Source: Paraburkholderia susongensis (GTDB taxonomy: Bacteria > Pseudomonadota > Gammaproteobacteria > Burkholderiales > Burkholderiaceae). Taken from it: DNA of 64,000 bases. Every line of letters starts with the position of its first letter. Position 1 is the first letter of the stretch. Below the pieces are notes generated by a model. That model worked only from the letters and a program-made list of their open reading frames with translations. It was not told the DNA's origin and ran no database searches. This document shows positions 19,503 through 27,983 of the stretch, in pieces. The translations under genes and the position numbers were made by a program. The DNA is taken from positions 62,001-126,000 of the forward strand of contig NZ_FXAT01000003.1 of assembly GCF_900177725.1 (NCBI RefSeq). Reading direction: 5' to 3'.

Positions 19503-22106
19503 TCAGTCGAGCGGCCAGGTTTCGCGGCTCGCCGCCCGGACCGCCTGCGCCGATTCGAGCGCGAGCGCATCCTGGGCCCGCTGACGGCACAGCTGGTAGT
19601 CGAGCGTGCGCACGCGCGCCTTGATGCCCGGCACCGACACCGGGTCCACCGACAGCTCGGTCACGCCGAGGCCGACGAGCAGCGGCATCGCAAGCGGATC
19701 GCCCGCGAGCGCGCCGCATACGCCGACCCATTTGCCGTGTTTTTGCGCGCCCTGCACGGTGGCCGCGACCAGGCGCAGCACGGCCGGATGCAGACCGTCG
19801 GCCTGCGCGGCGAGATCGGGCTGGCAGCGATCCATCGCGAGCGTGTATTGCGTCAGATCGTTGGTGCCGATCGAGAGGAAATCCGCGTGTTGCGCGAGTT
19901 GATCGGCGAGCAATGCCGCCGACGGCACTTCGATCATCACGCCCACTTCGACCGGCTCCGTGCGGCTCGCTTCGCGGGCGAGTTCATCGATCCGCTTACG
20001 GATACGGATGAGTTCGCCCGCATCGGTGACCATCGGCAGCAGGATGCGCACGGCACCGACCGGCCGCACCGCGAGCAGGCCGCGCAGCTGATCGTCGAGC
20101 AGATCGGGGCGCACCTGGGCGAGACGCACGCCGCGCAGGCCGAGCGCGGGGTTCGGCTCGGGCGGCAGCGTCAGGTAGTCGACTTCCTTGTCCGCGCCGA
20201 CATCGAGCGTGCGAATGATCGCGGTGCGGCCGCCCAGTGCGTCGACGATCGCCTGGTAGCTCTGGCGATGCTCGTCCGGGTTCGGCGCGGCAGGGCGGTG
20301 AATAAACAGCAGCTCGGTGCGCAACAGGCCGACCGCGTCGGCGCCGTTGTCGGCCGCGGCCTTCGCGTCATCGAGCGTCGCGATGTTGGCGGCCACTTCG
20401 ATCGCGCGTCCATCGGACGTGACCGCCGCCTGCTGCGACGTGCGGCGATTCGCTTCGCGCACGTCGGCGAGGCGGCTGCGCTCGCGGCGCGCGCGCTCGA
20501 CGTCGAGCTCGGTCGGCGCGAATTCGAGCCGGCCCGTGCTCGCGTTCACGACCACCTCGGTGCCCTCCGGAATCGCATGCAGCGTGTCGCCGATCGCGAC
20601 GAGCGCGGGAATGCCGGCCTGGCGCGCGAGAATCGCCGCGTGCGAGGTCGCGCCGCCGCGCGCCATCACGAGCGCGGTGACTCGCGTGCGATCGAGCGAC
20701 GACAGATCCGACGGCGTGAATTCGTCCGCCGCGAGCACCGCTTCGTCCGGCAGCGTGCGCGCTGCCGCGCTCGTGTAGCCGAGCGTGCGCAGCACGCGCT
20801 TTTCGATGTCGCGCAGATCGGCGGCACGCTCCGCGAGCAGCGCGTCTTCGACCTTGCTCAGGATTGCGATCTGTGCGCGGATCGCGTCGCGCCACGCAAA
20901 TCCCGCGCTCTTGCCGAGGCTGATCAGATCACGCGCCGCGTCGAGCAGCGTCGGATCTTCGAGCAGCACGCGATGCACCGCGAAAATCCCCGCTTCGCCG
21001 ACCGCGCCGCGTTGCGACGCATCGCGCACGGTCGTGTCGAGATCGGCGTCGACGCTCGCGATCGCCTTGTCGAGCAGACGGCTTTCCGCCGCCGAGGTGC
21101 CGCTCGCCTGTTCCGGCGGATCGAGGTCCGCGTCGTCCCAGCGCACGAGCTTGCCGACCGCGACGCCCGGCGACGCACACACGCCCGCGAGCGTATTCGG
21201 CGCAAGCGGCTCGCTTCCCGCAAACGCGGCCGCGGCCGCCGGTGCGGCCGGTGCCGTCGCGGCCTGGCGCGCCGGCTTCTGTTCGACTTCGCCGTGCGCT
21301 TCGCGCGTCAGCTCGTGAGCGACGGCATCGACCGCCGCTTGTGCTTGCGGGCCGACGCCGAGCAGTTCGACCGTCGCGCCTTCGCCAGCCCCGAGGCCGA
21401 GCAGACCGACCACGCTTTCGATCGCCGCCTTGCGGCCTTCGTAGCGCACCTCGACGCGCGCGTCAAAACCACGCGCCGCTTCGCGCGCCCGCGCGGCAGG
21501 CCGCGCATGCAGGCCGCCCGCGTGAGTCAGCGTGATCTGGCGGCGCGCTTCGTCCGCGATTTGCGCGGCGCTCGCCTCGCGCACGGCATCGGTGTTCACG
21601 CCGTCGCGTGCGCGCAGCACGAGCAGCGGCGTTTCGCCTGCCTTCACCTGGCCGGCCGGCGCGCGCTCGATCACCTCGAACGCATCCGAATTGGCAATCG
21701 CGATCACCGAGATGAGGCTCGGCGCATTGAGCGCGATCTGATCCTGATCGAACTCGATCAGCACGTCGCCGGCGCGCACCTGCGCGCCCTGCTCGACCAT
21801 CGGCGCGAAACCCTTGCCGTTCAGCCCGACCGTGTCGATGCCGATATGCAGCAGAATCTCGGCGCCTTCCGCGCTCGCGAGCGTGACCGCATGGCCGGTG
21901 CGCGCGAGATGGGTGACGACGCCGTCGCACGGTGCGACGAGGCGCCCCTCGAGCGGATCGATGCCGATGCCGTCGCCGAACATGCCGCCCGAAAACACCG
22001 GGTCCGGCACGTTCGCGAGCGGCACGACCGGACCGGTCAGCGGTGCGAGCAAAACAATGTGATCTATGGAATGGCTCATCAGGCTAGACTTCTCGACACG
22101 TCGCAT
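19503..22106 (-). CDS. nagF: PTS multiphosphoryl transfer protein EIIA-HPr-EI
   Basis: 867 residues in three fused PTS modules. The EIIA-Glc-type domain spans about 15-165 with His87 in LLHIGIDTVGLNG. The HPr domain spans about 190-270 with His200 in AGGLHARPAARA. Enzyme I follows an Ala-rich linker at about 305-865, with His487 in RGGATSHAAI, the PEP-site DVGADKEVDYLTLPPEPNPA (around 610) and a GVCGALAGDP cysteine near 807. It moves phosphate from PEP to NagE, so GlcNAc uptake needs no general ptsI/ptsH. The ATG at 22106 has GAG seven bases upstream; ATG 22079 (MSHSIDH) is an alternative. The preceding deaminase gene ends 12 bases upstream. Confidence 0.95.
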   Translation of the reverse strand: MRRVEKSSLMSHSIDHIVLLAPLTGPVVPLANVPDPVFSGGMFGDGIGIDPLEGRLVAPCDGVVTHLARTGHAVTLASAEGAEILLHIGIDTVGLNGKGFAPMVEQGAQVRAGDVLIEFDQDQIALNAPSLISVIAIANSDAFEVIERAPAGQVKAGETPLLVLRARDGVNTDAVREASAAQIADEARRQITLTHAGGLHARPAARAREAARGFDARVEVRYEGRKAAIESVVGLLGLGAGEGATVELLGVGPQAQAAVDAVAHELTREAHGEVEQKPARQAATAPAAPAAAAAFAGSEPLAPNTLAGVCASPGVAVGKLVRWDDADLDPPEQASGTSAAESRLLDKAIASVDADLDTTVRDASQRGAVGEAGIFAVHRVLLEDPTLLDAARDLISLGKSAGFAWRDAIRAQIAILSKVEDALLAERAADLRDIEKRVLRTLGYTSAAARTLPDEAVLAADEFTPSDLSSLDRTRVTALVMARGGATSHAAILARQAGIPALVAIGDTLHAIPEGTEVVVNASTGRLEFAPTELDVERARRERSRLADVREANRRTSQQAAVTSDGRAIEVAANIATLDDAKAAADNGADAVGLLRTELLFIHRPAAPNPDEHRQSYQAIVDALGGRTAIIRTLDVGADKEVDYLTLPPEPNPALGLRGVRLAQVRPDLLDDQLRGLLAVRPVGAVRILLPMVTDAGELIRIRKRIDELAREASRTEPVEVGVMIEVPSAALLADQLAQHADFLSIGTNDLTQYTLAMDRCQPDLAAQADGLHPAVLRLVAATVQGAQKHGKWVGVCGALAGDPLAMPLLVGLGVTELSVDPVSVPGIKARVRTLDYQLCRQRAQDALALESAQAVRAASRETWPLD

Positions 22107-22117
22107 CTGCGTTCTCG

Positions 22118-23152
22118 TCAGTGAGTTTCGGTGACTTTGTTGAGATGGCGCGGCGCATCGGGATTGCGCCCGCGCGCGGCGGCGAGATCCGCGGCCATCA
22201 CGTAAAAGGACAGGATGGCGGCGATCGGATCGAGCGCCGCGTGAGCGGTGGAAGCAAGCGGCAGCGAAGCGTCCGCCACGTCGTCCGGCGCGGCGAGCAG
22301 CACGCGCGCGCCGCGCGCGCGCATGTCGTGCGCGAGTTGCAGGAGGCCCGCCTGCTCCGGTCCGCGCGGCGCGAATACGAGCAGCGGATAGTCGCGGTCG
22401 ATCAGCTCCATCGGACCATGACGCACTTCCGCGCTCGAAAACGCTTCAGCCTGAATGCCGGAAGTTTCCTTCAGCTTCAACGCGGCTTCCTGGGCGATCG
22501 CGAGGCCAAGGCCGCGGCCGATCACGATCATCCGCTCGATACCGCGCAGTTCGTTCACGGCCATCGACCAGTCGAGCCGGCCCGCGCGTTCCAGCGCATC
22601 GGGAAGCGTGGAGAGGGCGCCGAGCAGTTCGGCGTCGTTCTGCCAATGCGCGACCAGTTGCGCGGAAATCGACAGCATCGCGATATAGCTCTTGGTCGCG
22701 GCAACGCTCAACTCAGGGCCGGCGACGAGCGGCAGATGCCATTCGCACGCGTCGGCGAGCGGCGAGCTCGGCGCATTGACCGCGGCGACCGTCAACGCAC
22801 CGGCCGCGCGCAAGGCGTTCATCGTGCCGACCAGATCGGGGCTCTTGCCCGATTGCGAAAACGCGAGCGCGAGCTGGCCGCGCACCTGCAGCGGCGCCTG
22901 CTGCAACGTCGCGACCGACATCGGCAGCGACGCGACCGGCACGCCGAGGCGGCTCATCGTCAGTGATGCGAAGTAACTTGCTGCGTGGTCGGAACTGCCG
23001 CGCGCGACCGTCAATGCGACGTGACGCGGCTGTTGCGCGAGCTTCGCGGCGAGCGCCGCGACGCGCGAGGTGTCCTTGAGCTGCTCGGCGACCGTTCCCG
23101 CGGACGCGAGCGCTTCTTTAAGCATATTCGACAATGGCTTCTCCTTCGACAT
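22118..23152 (-). CDS. SIS-domain glucosamine-6-phosphate deaminase (NagB-II type)
   Basis: 344 residues with two SIS sugar-isomerase domains. The first has VARGSSDHAASYFASL and AFSQSGKSPDLVGTMNAL; the second has VIGRGLGLAIAQEAALKLKE and SSAEVRHGPMELI. The arrangement resembles the isomerase half of GlmS without the glutaminase part, the hallmark of NagB-II enzymes that turn GlcN-6-P into fructose-6-P and ammonia. The start at 23152 (MSKEKPLSNML) overlaps nagA by 35 bases; an internal ATG at 23125, with AAGGAG upstream, would overlap by 8. Both give coupled translation. Its position between nagA and nagF fits the pathway. Confidence 0.9.
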   Translation of the reverse strand: MSKEKPLSNMLKEALASAGTVAEQLKDTSRVAALAAKLAQQPRHVALTVARGSSDHAASYFASLTMSRLGVPVASLPMSVATLQQAPLQVRGQLALAFSQSGKSPDLVGTMNALRAAGALTVAAVNAPSSPLADACEWHLPLVAGPELSVAATKSYIAMLSISAQLVAHWQNDAELLGALSTLPDALERAGRLDWSMAVNELRGIERMIVIGRGLGLAIAQEAALKLKETSGIQAEAFSSAEVRHGPMELIDRDYPLLVFAPRGPEQAGLLQLAHDMRARGARVLLAAPDDVADASLPLASTAHAALDPIAAILSFYVMAADLAAARGRNPDAPRHLNKVTETH

Positions 23153-24221
23153 AAGTCGCACTCAGCGCCAGCTCGCGATCGAACACGACCATGTCGGCCC
23201 ACGCGCCGCGCGCGATACGGCCGCGGTCCTCGATGCCGAGATAGTCGGCGGCGTAGCGCGACAAACGGTGTGATACATCGGCGATCGGCAAGCCGATCGA
23301 GACAAGATTGCGCAGCGCCTGATCCATCGTTAGCGTGCTGCCCGCGAGCGTGCCGTCGGCAAGACGCACGCCGCCGAGGCACTTGGTCACATGCTGGCTG
23401 CCGAGGCGGTATTCGCCGTCGGGCATGCCGGTGGCCGAGGTGCTGTCCGTGACCACGTACAGGCGCGGAATCGCGCGCAGCGCGGCGCGAATCGCGCCCG
23501 GATGGACGTGCAGCAGGTCGGGAATGATTTCGGCGTATTCGGCATGCGCGAGCGCCGCGCCGACGAGCCCCGGGTTGCGGTGATGCAGCGGCGACATCGC
23601 GTTGAACAGATGGGTGAAGCCGCACGCGCCGTGCTTGAGCGCAGCGACCGCGTCGTCGTAGGTGCCGAGCGAATGGCCGAGCTGCACGCGCACGCCGCGC
23701 GCCGCCATCTCCGAGATGATCTCCATATGGCCAGCGATCTCGGGCGCAAGCGTGACGACACGGATCGGCGCGATCGACAGATACTTGAGCACCTCGTCCA
23801 TCACCGCCGAGACCGCCGCGTCCGGCTGCGCGCCGAGCTTGCCGGGGTTGATGTACGGCCCTTCCAGATGCACGCCGAGCACTCGCGCGCAACCCGGCGT
23901 GCGCACCCGCGCGACGTTGCCGAGCCCGGCGACCACGCTCATCAGCTCGTCGCGCGGCGCGGTCATCGTCGTGGCGAGCAGGCTCGTCGTGCCGTAGCCC
24001 GCATGCGTGCGCGTGATCGTTTCGATCGCGTCGCCGGCTTCCATCACGTCGGCGCCGCCGCCGCCGTGCACGTGCAGATCGATGAAGCCGGGCAGGATGT
24101 ACGGCGCGTCGTTCGTCGACGGATCGACGCGCTCGCCGGTCAGTGCCGTGATACGGCCGTTTTCGTATTCGAGCGTGCCGTGGATCCACCCATCGGTGGT
24201 GAGTATGTTTCCGGTCAGCAT
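23118..24221 (-). CDS. nagA: N-acetylglucosamine-6-phosphate deacetylase
   Basis: 367 residues of the amidohydrolase (TIM-barrel) superfamily. The first metal motif LPGFIDLHVHGGGGAD, HLEGPYINPGKLGAQP, the GHSLGTYDDAV histidine and THLFNAMSPLHHRNPG are all present, with the catalytic aspartate in VVTDSTSATG. The start is ATG 24221 (MLTGNILTTDGW), which has AGAGAGACTC just upstream; the open frame runs on to a TTG at 24260. It converts imported GlcNAc-6-P to GlcN-6-P, the substrate of the next enzyme in the operon. Confidence 0.96.
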   Translation of the reverse strand: MLTGNILTTDGWIHGTLEYENGRITALTGERVDPSTNDAPYILPGFIDLHVHGGGGADVMEAGDAIETITRTHAGYGTTSLLATTMTAPRDELMSVVAGLGNVARVRTPGCARVLGVHLEGPYINPGKLGAQPDAAVSAVMDEVLKYLSIAPIRVVTLAPEIAGHMEIISEMAARGVRVQLGHSLGTYDDAVAALKHGACGFTHLFNAMSPLHHRNPGLVGAALAHAEYAEIIPDLLHVHPGAIRAALRAIPRLYVVTDSTSATGMPDGEYRLGSQHVTKCLGGVRLADGTLAGSTLTMDQALRNLVSIGLPIADVSHRLSRYAADYLGIEDRGRIARGAWADMVVFDRELALSATYVEGEAIVEYA

Positions 24222-24327
24222 GAGTCTCTCTGGTGCGTGATACGTGTACGTGTGCGGCAAATTCGCGCCCGTCAGGCTCGCGGCCTGCTCTGGCCGCGCC
24301 GTTCAGGTGCCTGACTCAGGTGCGCAT

Positions 24328-25062
24328 TCAGGTGCGCAATTCAGCGACGAAGTCGTAGTAGTCGTCGCGGCAATAGGTGTCGGTCAGCTCGATCGCGCGC
24401 TGGTCGGCGCTATAGCCGATACGGGTAATGACCAGCAGCGCCGTGCGCGGTTCGATGTCCATCAATGCGGAGATCTCGCTCGACGCGTTGACCGCGCGGA
24501 AGTGCTGCAACGCGCGCACGACCGACGCGCCGCGCTGCTCGAGATAGCTGTAGAGCGAATCGCCGATTGCGAGCGGATCGGGCACGATCGCGACCGGCAA
24601 CGCCGAATGCTCGACCGCCATCACGATGCCGTCCGCGCGCCGCAGCCGCCGCAGGCTCGCGACCGCCGCACCGGGCGACAGGCCGAGGTGCAGCAGCTCG
24701 TCGCGGTTGGCGGCGCGCACATCGCGCTCGAGCCACACCGAATCGGGCCGGAAGCCACGCTGCTGCATCTTCTTCGTGAAGCCGGTGAGGCGCGAAAGCG
24801 GATCTTCGACGCGCGGCGTGATGAAGCTGCCCGCGCCGCGCGAGCGCCGGATCAAGCCCTGCTCGACCAGCAACTCGATCGCCTTGCGCGCAGTGATGCG
24901 CGACACGCCGATCGCGTCGGACAGCGAGCGCTCCGACGGCAGCGCCTCGCCGGCCGACCAGACGCCGCAATGGATCGCCGTCGCCAGGTTGCGCGCGAGC
25001 TGCAGGTAGAGCGGCGTGACGTTGCGCACGTCAGGCATCAATGCGGACCAGCGAGTTTCCAT
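24328..25062 (-). CDS. nagR: GntR-family (HutC subfamily) regulator of the nag operon
   Basis: 244 residues. The N-terminal winged helix (about 10-80) reads PLYLQLARNLATAIHCGVW, PSERSLSDAIGVSRITARKAI and LIRRSRGAGSFI. The UTRA effector domain follows (about 95-240), ending DTYCRDDYYDFVAELRT. This is the DasR/YvoA-type GlcNAc regulator architecture, whose ligand is usually GlcN-6-P or GlcNAc-6-P. It is the first gene of the nag operon, with a strong promoter and DasR-like operators 50-110 bases upstream, so it probably represses itself and the whole operon. Start ATG 25062; CTGGAGCCCC precedes it. Confidence 0.92.
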   Translation of the reverse strand: METRWSALMPDVRNVTPLYLQLARNLATAIHCGVWSAGEALPSERSLSDAIGVSRITARKAIELLVEQGLIRRSRGAGSFITPRVEDPLSRLTGFTKKMQQRGFRPDSVWLERDVRAANRDELLHLGLSPGAAVASLRRLRRADGIVMAVEHSALPVAIVPDPLAIGDSLYSYLEQRGASVVRALQHFRAVNASSEISALMDIEPRTALLVITRIGYSADQRAIELTDTYCRDDYYDFVAELRT

Positions 25063-25112
25063 GGGGCTCCAGGGGACGCCGCGAGCAGCACGGCCCGGAA
25101 AATTTAGAGCCC

Positions 25113-25140
25113 ATTATATAACCAACATAATACCAGTCAA
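25113..25140 (-). promoter_or_regulatory. Promoter of the nag operon with overlapping operator half-site
   Basis: On the minus strand TTGACT (25140-25135), a 16-base spacer and TATAAT (25118-25113) lie 51 bases upstream of nagR. The spacer starts with CTGGTATTA, a DasR/NagR half-site, so repressor bound there would block polymerase. Confidence 0.75.
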
Positions 25141-25154
25141 TCGAGTGGTTCCAT

Positions 25155-25170
25155 GCTGGTATAGACAGGC
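25155..25170 (+). promoter_or_regulatory. DasR/NagR-like (dre) operator
   Basis: GCTGGTATAGACAGGC agrees at 11 of 14 central positions with the DasR-type palindrome CTGGTCTAGACCAG and with the B. subtilis NagR site ATTGGTATAGATCACT in its core. It lies just upstream of the nag promoter -35. Its CTGGTAT faces away from the copy in the promoter (25136-25130 minus strand). Confidence 0.65.
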
Positions 25171-25434
25171 GAAAACCCTTGCCAGATAAGGATCAGAGGC
25201 AGTTTGGCGGGGTCTGCCGGGGGGAATTCAAGGACCAGGACTTACCCGCATTGGGGCTACCGGAACGATACCAGCAGACGCTTAAACGGCTTTCGCCGGG
25301 CTCGAAAAGACCGTCTGATCGATACCTCTTTAATACCAGTTTCGATCCACCGTCGGCACAGCGGCTTTGCTCACCGGAGGCGTTCCAATATAGTGCTGCG
25401 TACCAATCCCAAAAAAGTCTCCGGGGAGCCGCAC

Positions 25435-26361
25435 TTGACAGATTCCGAGGCGCTGCGGCGCGCTCAGGCCGTCCGCCATTTCAACCGCTTCTATACCCAA
25501 TGCATTGGCGCTTTGCATGAGCATCTGGCGAAAAGCGAGTTCTCGCTGACCGAGGTGCGCGTGCTGCACGAGCTTTCCCGCGGGCGGGCGCAGACCGCGT
25601 CCGTGCTGGGCCGTGCGCTGGGTCTCGACAGCGGCTACCTGAGTCGCCTGCTGACCAGCTTCGAGCGCCGCGACCTGATCGCGCGCCGCCCATCGGACAC
25701 GGACGCGCGCCAGTCGCTGATCGCGCTCACCGAGCACGGCCACGCGACCTACGCGCCGTTTGACGCCGCTGCCGTGCAGGAGGCGCTGGCCTTGCTCGGC
25801 CAGCTCTCCGCCCTCTCGCAAGAGCAATTGATTGCCGCGATGAAGCTGATCGAGCGGCTGCTCGGCGACAAGCCGAAACACGAACTCGTGCTGCTGCGCG
25901 AGCCGCGCGCGGGAGAATGCGGCTGGCTCGTGCATCGGCAGGCGCAGTGGTTCGCCGCGCAATACGGTTGGGATCAGACGTTCGAGGGACTGCTCGCGCG
26001 AGTCGTCGCCGATTACGCGCAGCGCAACGATCCGCTGCGCGAGAAATGCTGGGTCGCCGAACAGGAAGGCGTGGTGGTCGGATCGGTGTGCATCGTCGGC
26101 GTATCGACGACGGTGGCGGGCGTGCGTTTGCTGTGGGTCGAGCCGGACGTGCGGCACCTCGGCATCGGCACGCAGTTGCTCGGCGAATGCGTGCGCTTTG
26201 CGCGGCGCGCGGGTTACACGAAACTCACGCTGACCACCGCGAGCACGTTCGCGGAACCGCGACGGCTATGTGAGCGCGTGGGGTTCAGGATGGCCGGCAG
26301 CGCGGCGGCGAGCCGCTTCGGCCACGATCTGACGATCGAAAGATGGGAGCTGGCGTTGTAG
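25435..26361 (+). CDS. MarR-GNAT fusion (regulator/acetyltransferase)
   Basis: 308 residues. Positions 1-145 form a MarR winged-helix domain (FNRFYTQCIGALHEHL, LTEVRVLHELSRG, LGLDSGYLSRLLTSFERRDL). About 155-308 form a GNAT acetyltransferase domain with the acetyl-CoA loop VEPDVRHLGIGTQLLGECV. The start is taken as TTG 25435, because GGGGAG lies six bases upstream and the protein then begins at the MarR domain; the frame is open back to 25204 without a family match. Such fusions are known; targets and acetyl acceptor cannot be told. It is divergent from nagR, with no evidence of a functional link. Confidence 0.85.
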   Translation: MTDSEALRRAQAVRHFNRFYTQCIGALHEHLAKSEFSLTEVRVLHELSRGRAQTASVLGRALGLDSGYLSRLLTSFERRDLIARRPSDTDARQSLIALTEHGHATYAPFDAAAVQEALALLGQLSALSQEQLIAAMKLIERLLGDKPKHELVLLREPRAGECGWLVHRQAQWFAAQYGWDQTFEGLLARVVADYAQRNDPLREKCWVAEQEGVVVGSVCIVGVSTTVAGVRLLWVEPDVRHLGIGTQLLGECVRFARRAGYTKLTLTTASTFAEPRRLCERVGFRMAGSAAASRFGHDLTIERWELAL

Positions 26362-26370
26362 GCGCTGCGG

Positions 26371-26411
26371 CAAAAGAAAAGGCGCGGCGCGAACAGATGT
26401 CGCGCCGCGCC
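26371..26411 (-). terminator. Terminator downstream of metQ
   Basis: A perfect 12-bp stem, GGCGCGGCGCGA (26381-26392) with TCGCGCCGCGCC (26400-26411), is preceded on the plus strand by an A-rich run (26372-26380), which is the T tract for minus-strand transcription. It also lies 10 bases after the MarR-GNAT stop. Confidence 0.85.
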
Positions 26412-26434
26412 TCGTCAGGCAACCGATGCGTCGC

Positions 26435-27247
26435 TTAGAACGACGGAACCATCGAACCCTTGAACTGCGTCTTGATGAACTGACGCACTTCTTCCGACTG
26501 ATACGCCGCGACCAGCTTCTTGACCCACGGCTGATCCTTGTCCTTGGCACGCACCGCGATCAGGTTCGCGTACGGGCTGTGAATGTCTTCCAGCGCGATC
26601 GCGTCCCTGGTCGGCTGCATGCCGGCGGCCAGCGCGAAGTTCGTATTGATGACGGCGACATCGACGTCCGAGAGCGAACGCGGCAGTAGCGCGGCGTCGA
26701 GTTGAACGAACCGGATCTTCTTCGGATTCTCGACGACGTCGAGAGGCGTGGCGTTGTTGCCGCCCGTGGCCGCGCCGTCCTTCAGCTTGATGAGGCCTTG
26801 CGCCTGCAGCAACAGCAGCGCGCGGTTCTCGTTCGACGGATCGTTCGGCACCCCGACCTTCGCGCCCTGCGGCAGGTCCTTCAGCGACTTCAGCTTCTTC
26901 GAGTAGACGCCGAGCGGCGAGATGTACGTGAGGCCCACGTTGACGAGCTTGTAGCCGCGCTGCTTGATCTGGCTATCGAGGTACGGCTGGTGCTGGAAGC
27001 TGTTCGCGTCGAGGTCGCCTGCGTCGAGCGCGGCGTTCGGCTGGATGTAGTCGTTGAATTCGATGACCTTCACATTCAGGCCTTCACGCTTCGCGACCTT
27101 GGTGACGACTTCCCAGATCTGCGCGTCAGGGCCGCCGATCGTGCCGACCTTGATGACCTTGTCGTCGGCGTGGGCGCCGATGCTGGTCAGGAGCGCCGCG
27201 CCGGCGACGACTGCGGTGAGGGCTTTGAGGATGTTTCTGCGCTGCAT
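26435..27247 (-). CDS. metQ: MetQ/NlpA-family methionine-binding protein, no lipobox
   Basis: 270 residues with an N-terminal signal peptide (MQRRNILKALTAVVAGAALL..., cleavage probably after GAHA). The family body follows: IKVGTIGGPDAQIWE, FNDYIQPNAALDAGDLDANS, FQHQPYLDS and GVPNDPSNENRALLLL. It should bind methionine for the MetNI ABC importer. Most relatives are lipoproteins, but there is no cysteine near the cleavage site, so this one is probably free in the periplasm. metN and metI are not next to it in this window. The ATG 27247 is preceded by GCGAGAATCAC. Confidence 0.88.
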   Translation of the reverse strand: MQRRNILKALTAVVAGAALLTSIGAHADDKVIKVGTIGGPDAQIWEVVTKVAKREGLNVKVIEFNDYIQPNAALDAGDLDANSFQHQPYLDSQIKQRGYKLVNVGLTYISPLGVYSKKLKSLKDLPQGAKVGVPNDPSNENRALLLLQAQGLIKLKDGAATGGNNATPLDVVENPKKIRFVQLDAALLPRSLSDVDVAVINTNFALAAGMQPTRDAIALEDIHSPYANLIAVRAKDKDQPWVKKLVAAYQSEEVRQFIKTQFKGSMVPSF

Positions 27248-27589
27248 GTGATTCTCGCTGTTGCTGTTCGATTCTCTGATCGGTGTCAGATCCGGATGAA
27301 AAACGGGCGATGCGCCTACTCGCGCGGGCGCGCCGCCGACGAAACCTCGAATGGTCTCATATGCCCGGCAAGTTGGAAAATACCCTGATCGCATATGGTT
27401 ATGCGGTGTGCACCGGCCAGGCAACCAATGCGAGAGGGCGGAGTGCGTGAAACGTATGCGGCGAACCGGTGGCTGCCCGATAATTCAAGGCCGTGGCCGC
27501 GAGCGCGCTAACCAGTGCGAATGCGTGCGAATACCTGCAAATACGTAAGTCGAGCAGAAGCGGCCCATTCCATTGCCTGTGAGAACCTT
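27248..27589. other. metQ / YciI divergent region
   Basis: 342 bases without a supported gene. Three near-identical 10-base direct repeats (TGCGAATGCG, TGCGAATACC, TGCAAATACG) lie at 27516-27545, just before the YciI-like gene. No convincing promoter or S-box-type riboswitch is seen upstream of metQ. Confidence 0.55.
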
Positions 27590-27880
27590 ATGTACGTCAT
27601 CAACCTGATCTACACCGCCCCGCTCGACCGTATCGACGACGCGCTGGACGCGCATCGCGCGTTTCTCGCGAAACAGTTCGACGCGGGCGTGTTCGTCGCG
27701 GCCGGACCGAAAGTGCCGCGCGACGGCGGCATCATCCTCGCGGTGCGCATCGAGCGGGACAGGCTGGACCGGATTCTCGCAAGCGATCCGTTCGCCGAGC
27801 AGAAGCTCGCGCGCTACGAGGTGACGGAGTTCAAAACGACACGTCTCGCGCCGGGGCTCAATTTGCCGATACCGGCCTGA
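27590..27880 (+). CDS. YciI-like protein
   Basis: 96 residues with the ferredoxin-like YCII pattern: MYVINLIYTAPLDRIDDALD, AHRAFLAKQFDAGVFVAAGP with the family His-Arg pair, and DPFAEQKLARYEVTEFKTT. YciI-family proteins are dimeric small enzymes of mostly unknown function; some are dechlorinases or lactonases. The ATG 27590 follows GAGAACCTT. The frame is open upstream to 27515 without homology. It stands alone and converges on the sco gene. Confidence 0.82.
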   Translation: MYVINLIYTAPLDRIDDALDAHRAFLAKQFDAGVFVAAGPKVPRDGGIILAVRIERDRLDRILASDPFAEQKLARYEVTEFKTTRLAPGLNLPIPA

Positions 27881-27983
27881 GCGTAACGGGCTGGAAATTC
27901 ACGAACCGGTGCGTGAGGAGTGCATGCGCACATCACATCGCGCACCGTGTTGCCGCAGTCGCGGAAACCGCAGCGGTCCCGCC

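Larger units (their letters stand above)
25063..25434. other. nagR / MarR-GNAT divergent region
   Basis: 372 bases between divergent genes. The part next to nagR holds the operon promoter and operators (separate entries). From about 25175 to 25420 I see no further element, only two extra copies of ATACCAG near 25265 and 25333, which may be chance. Confidence 0.6.

Noticed and set aside
19431..22124. A very long open frame on the plus strand opposite nagF
   Set aside because: It is a GC-bias shadow of the real minus-strand gene; the product is Arg/His-rich and has no motifs. The same holds for long frames opposite nagE, cydA, cydB, leuA, ftsY and coxB.
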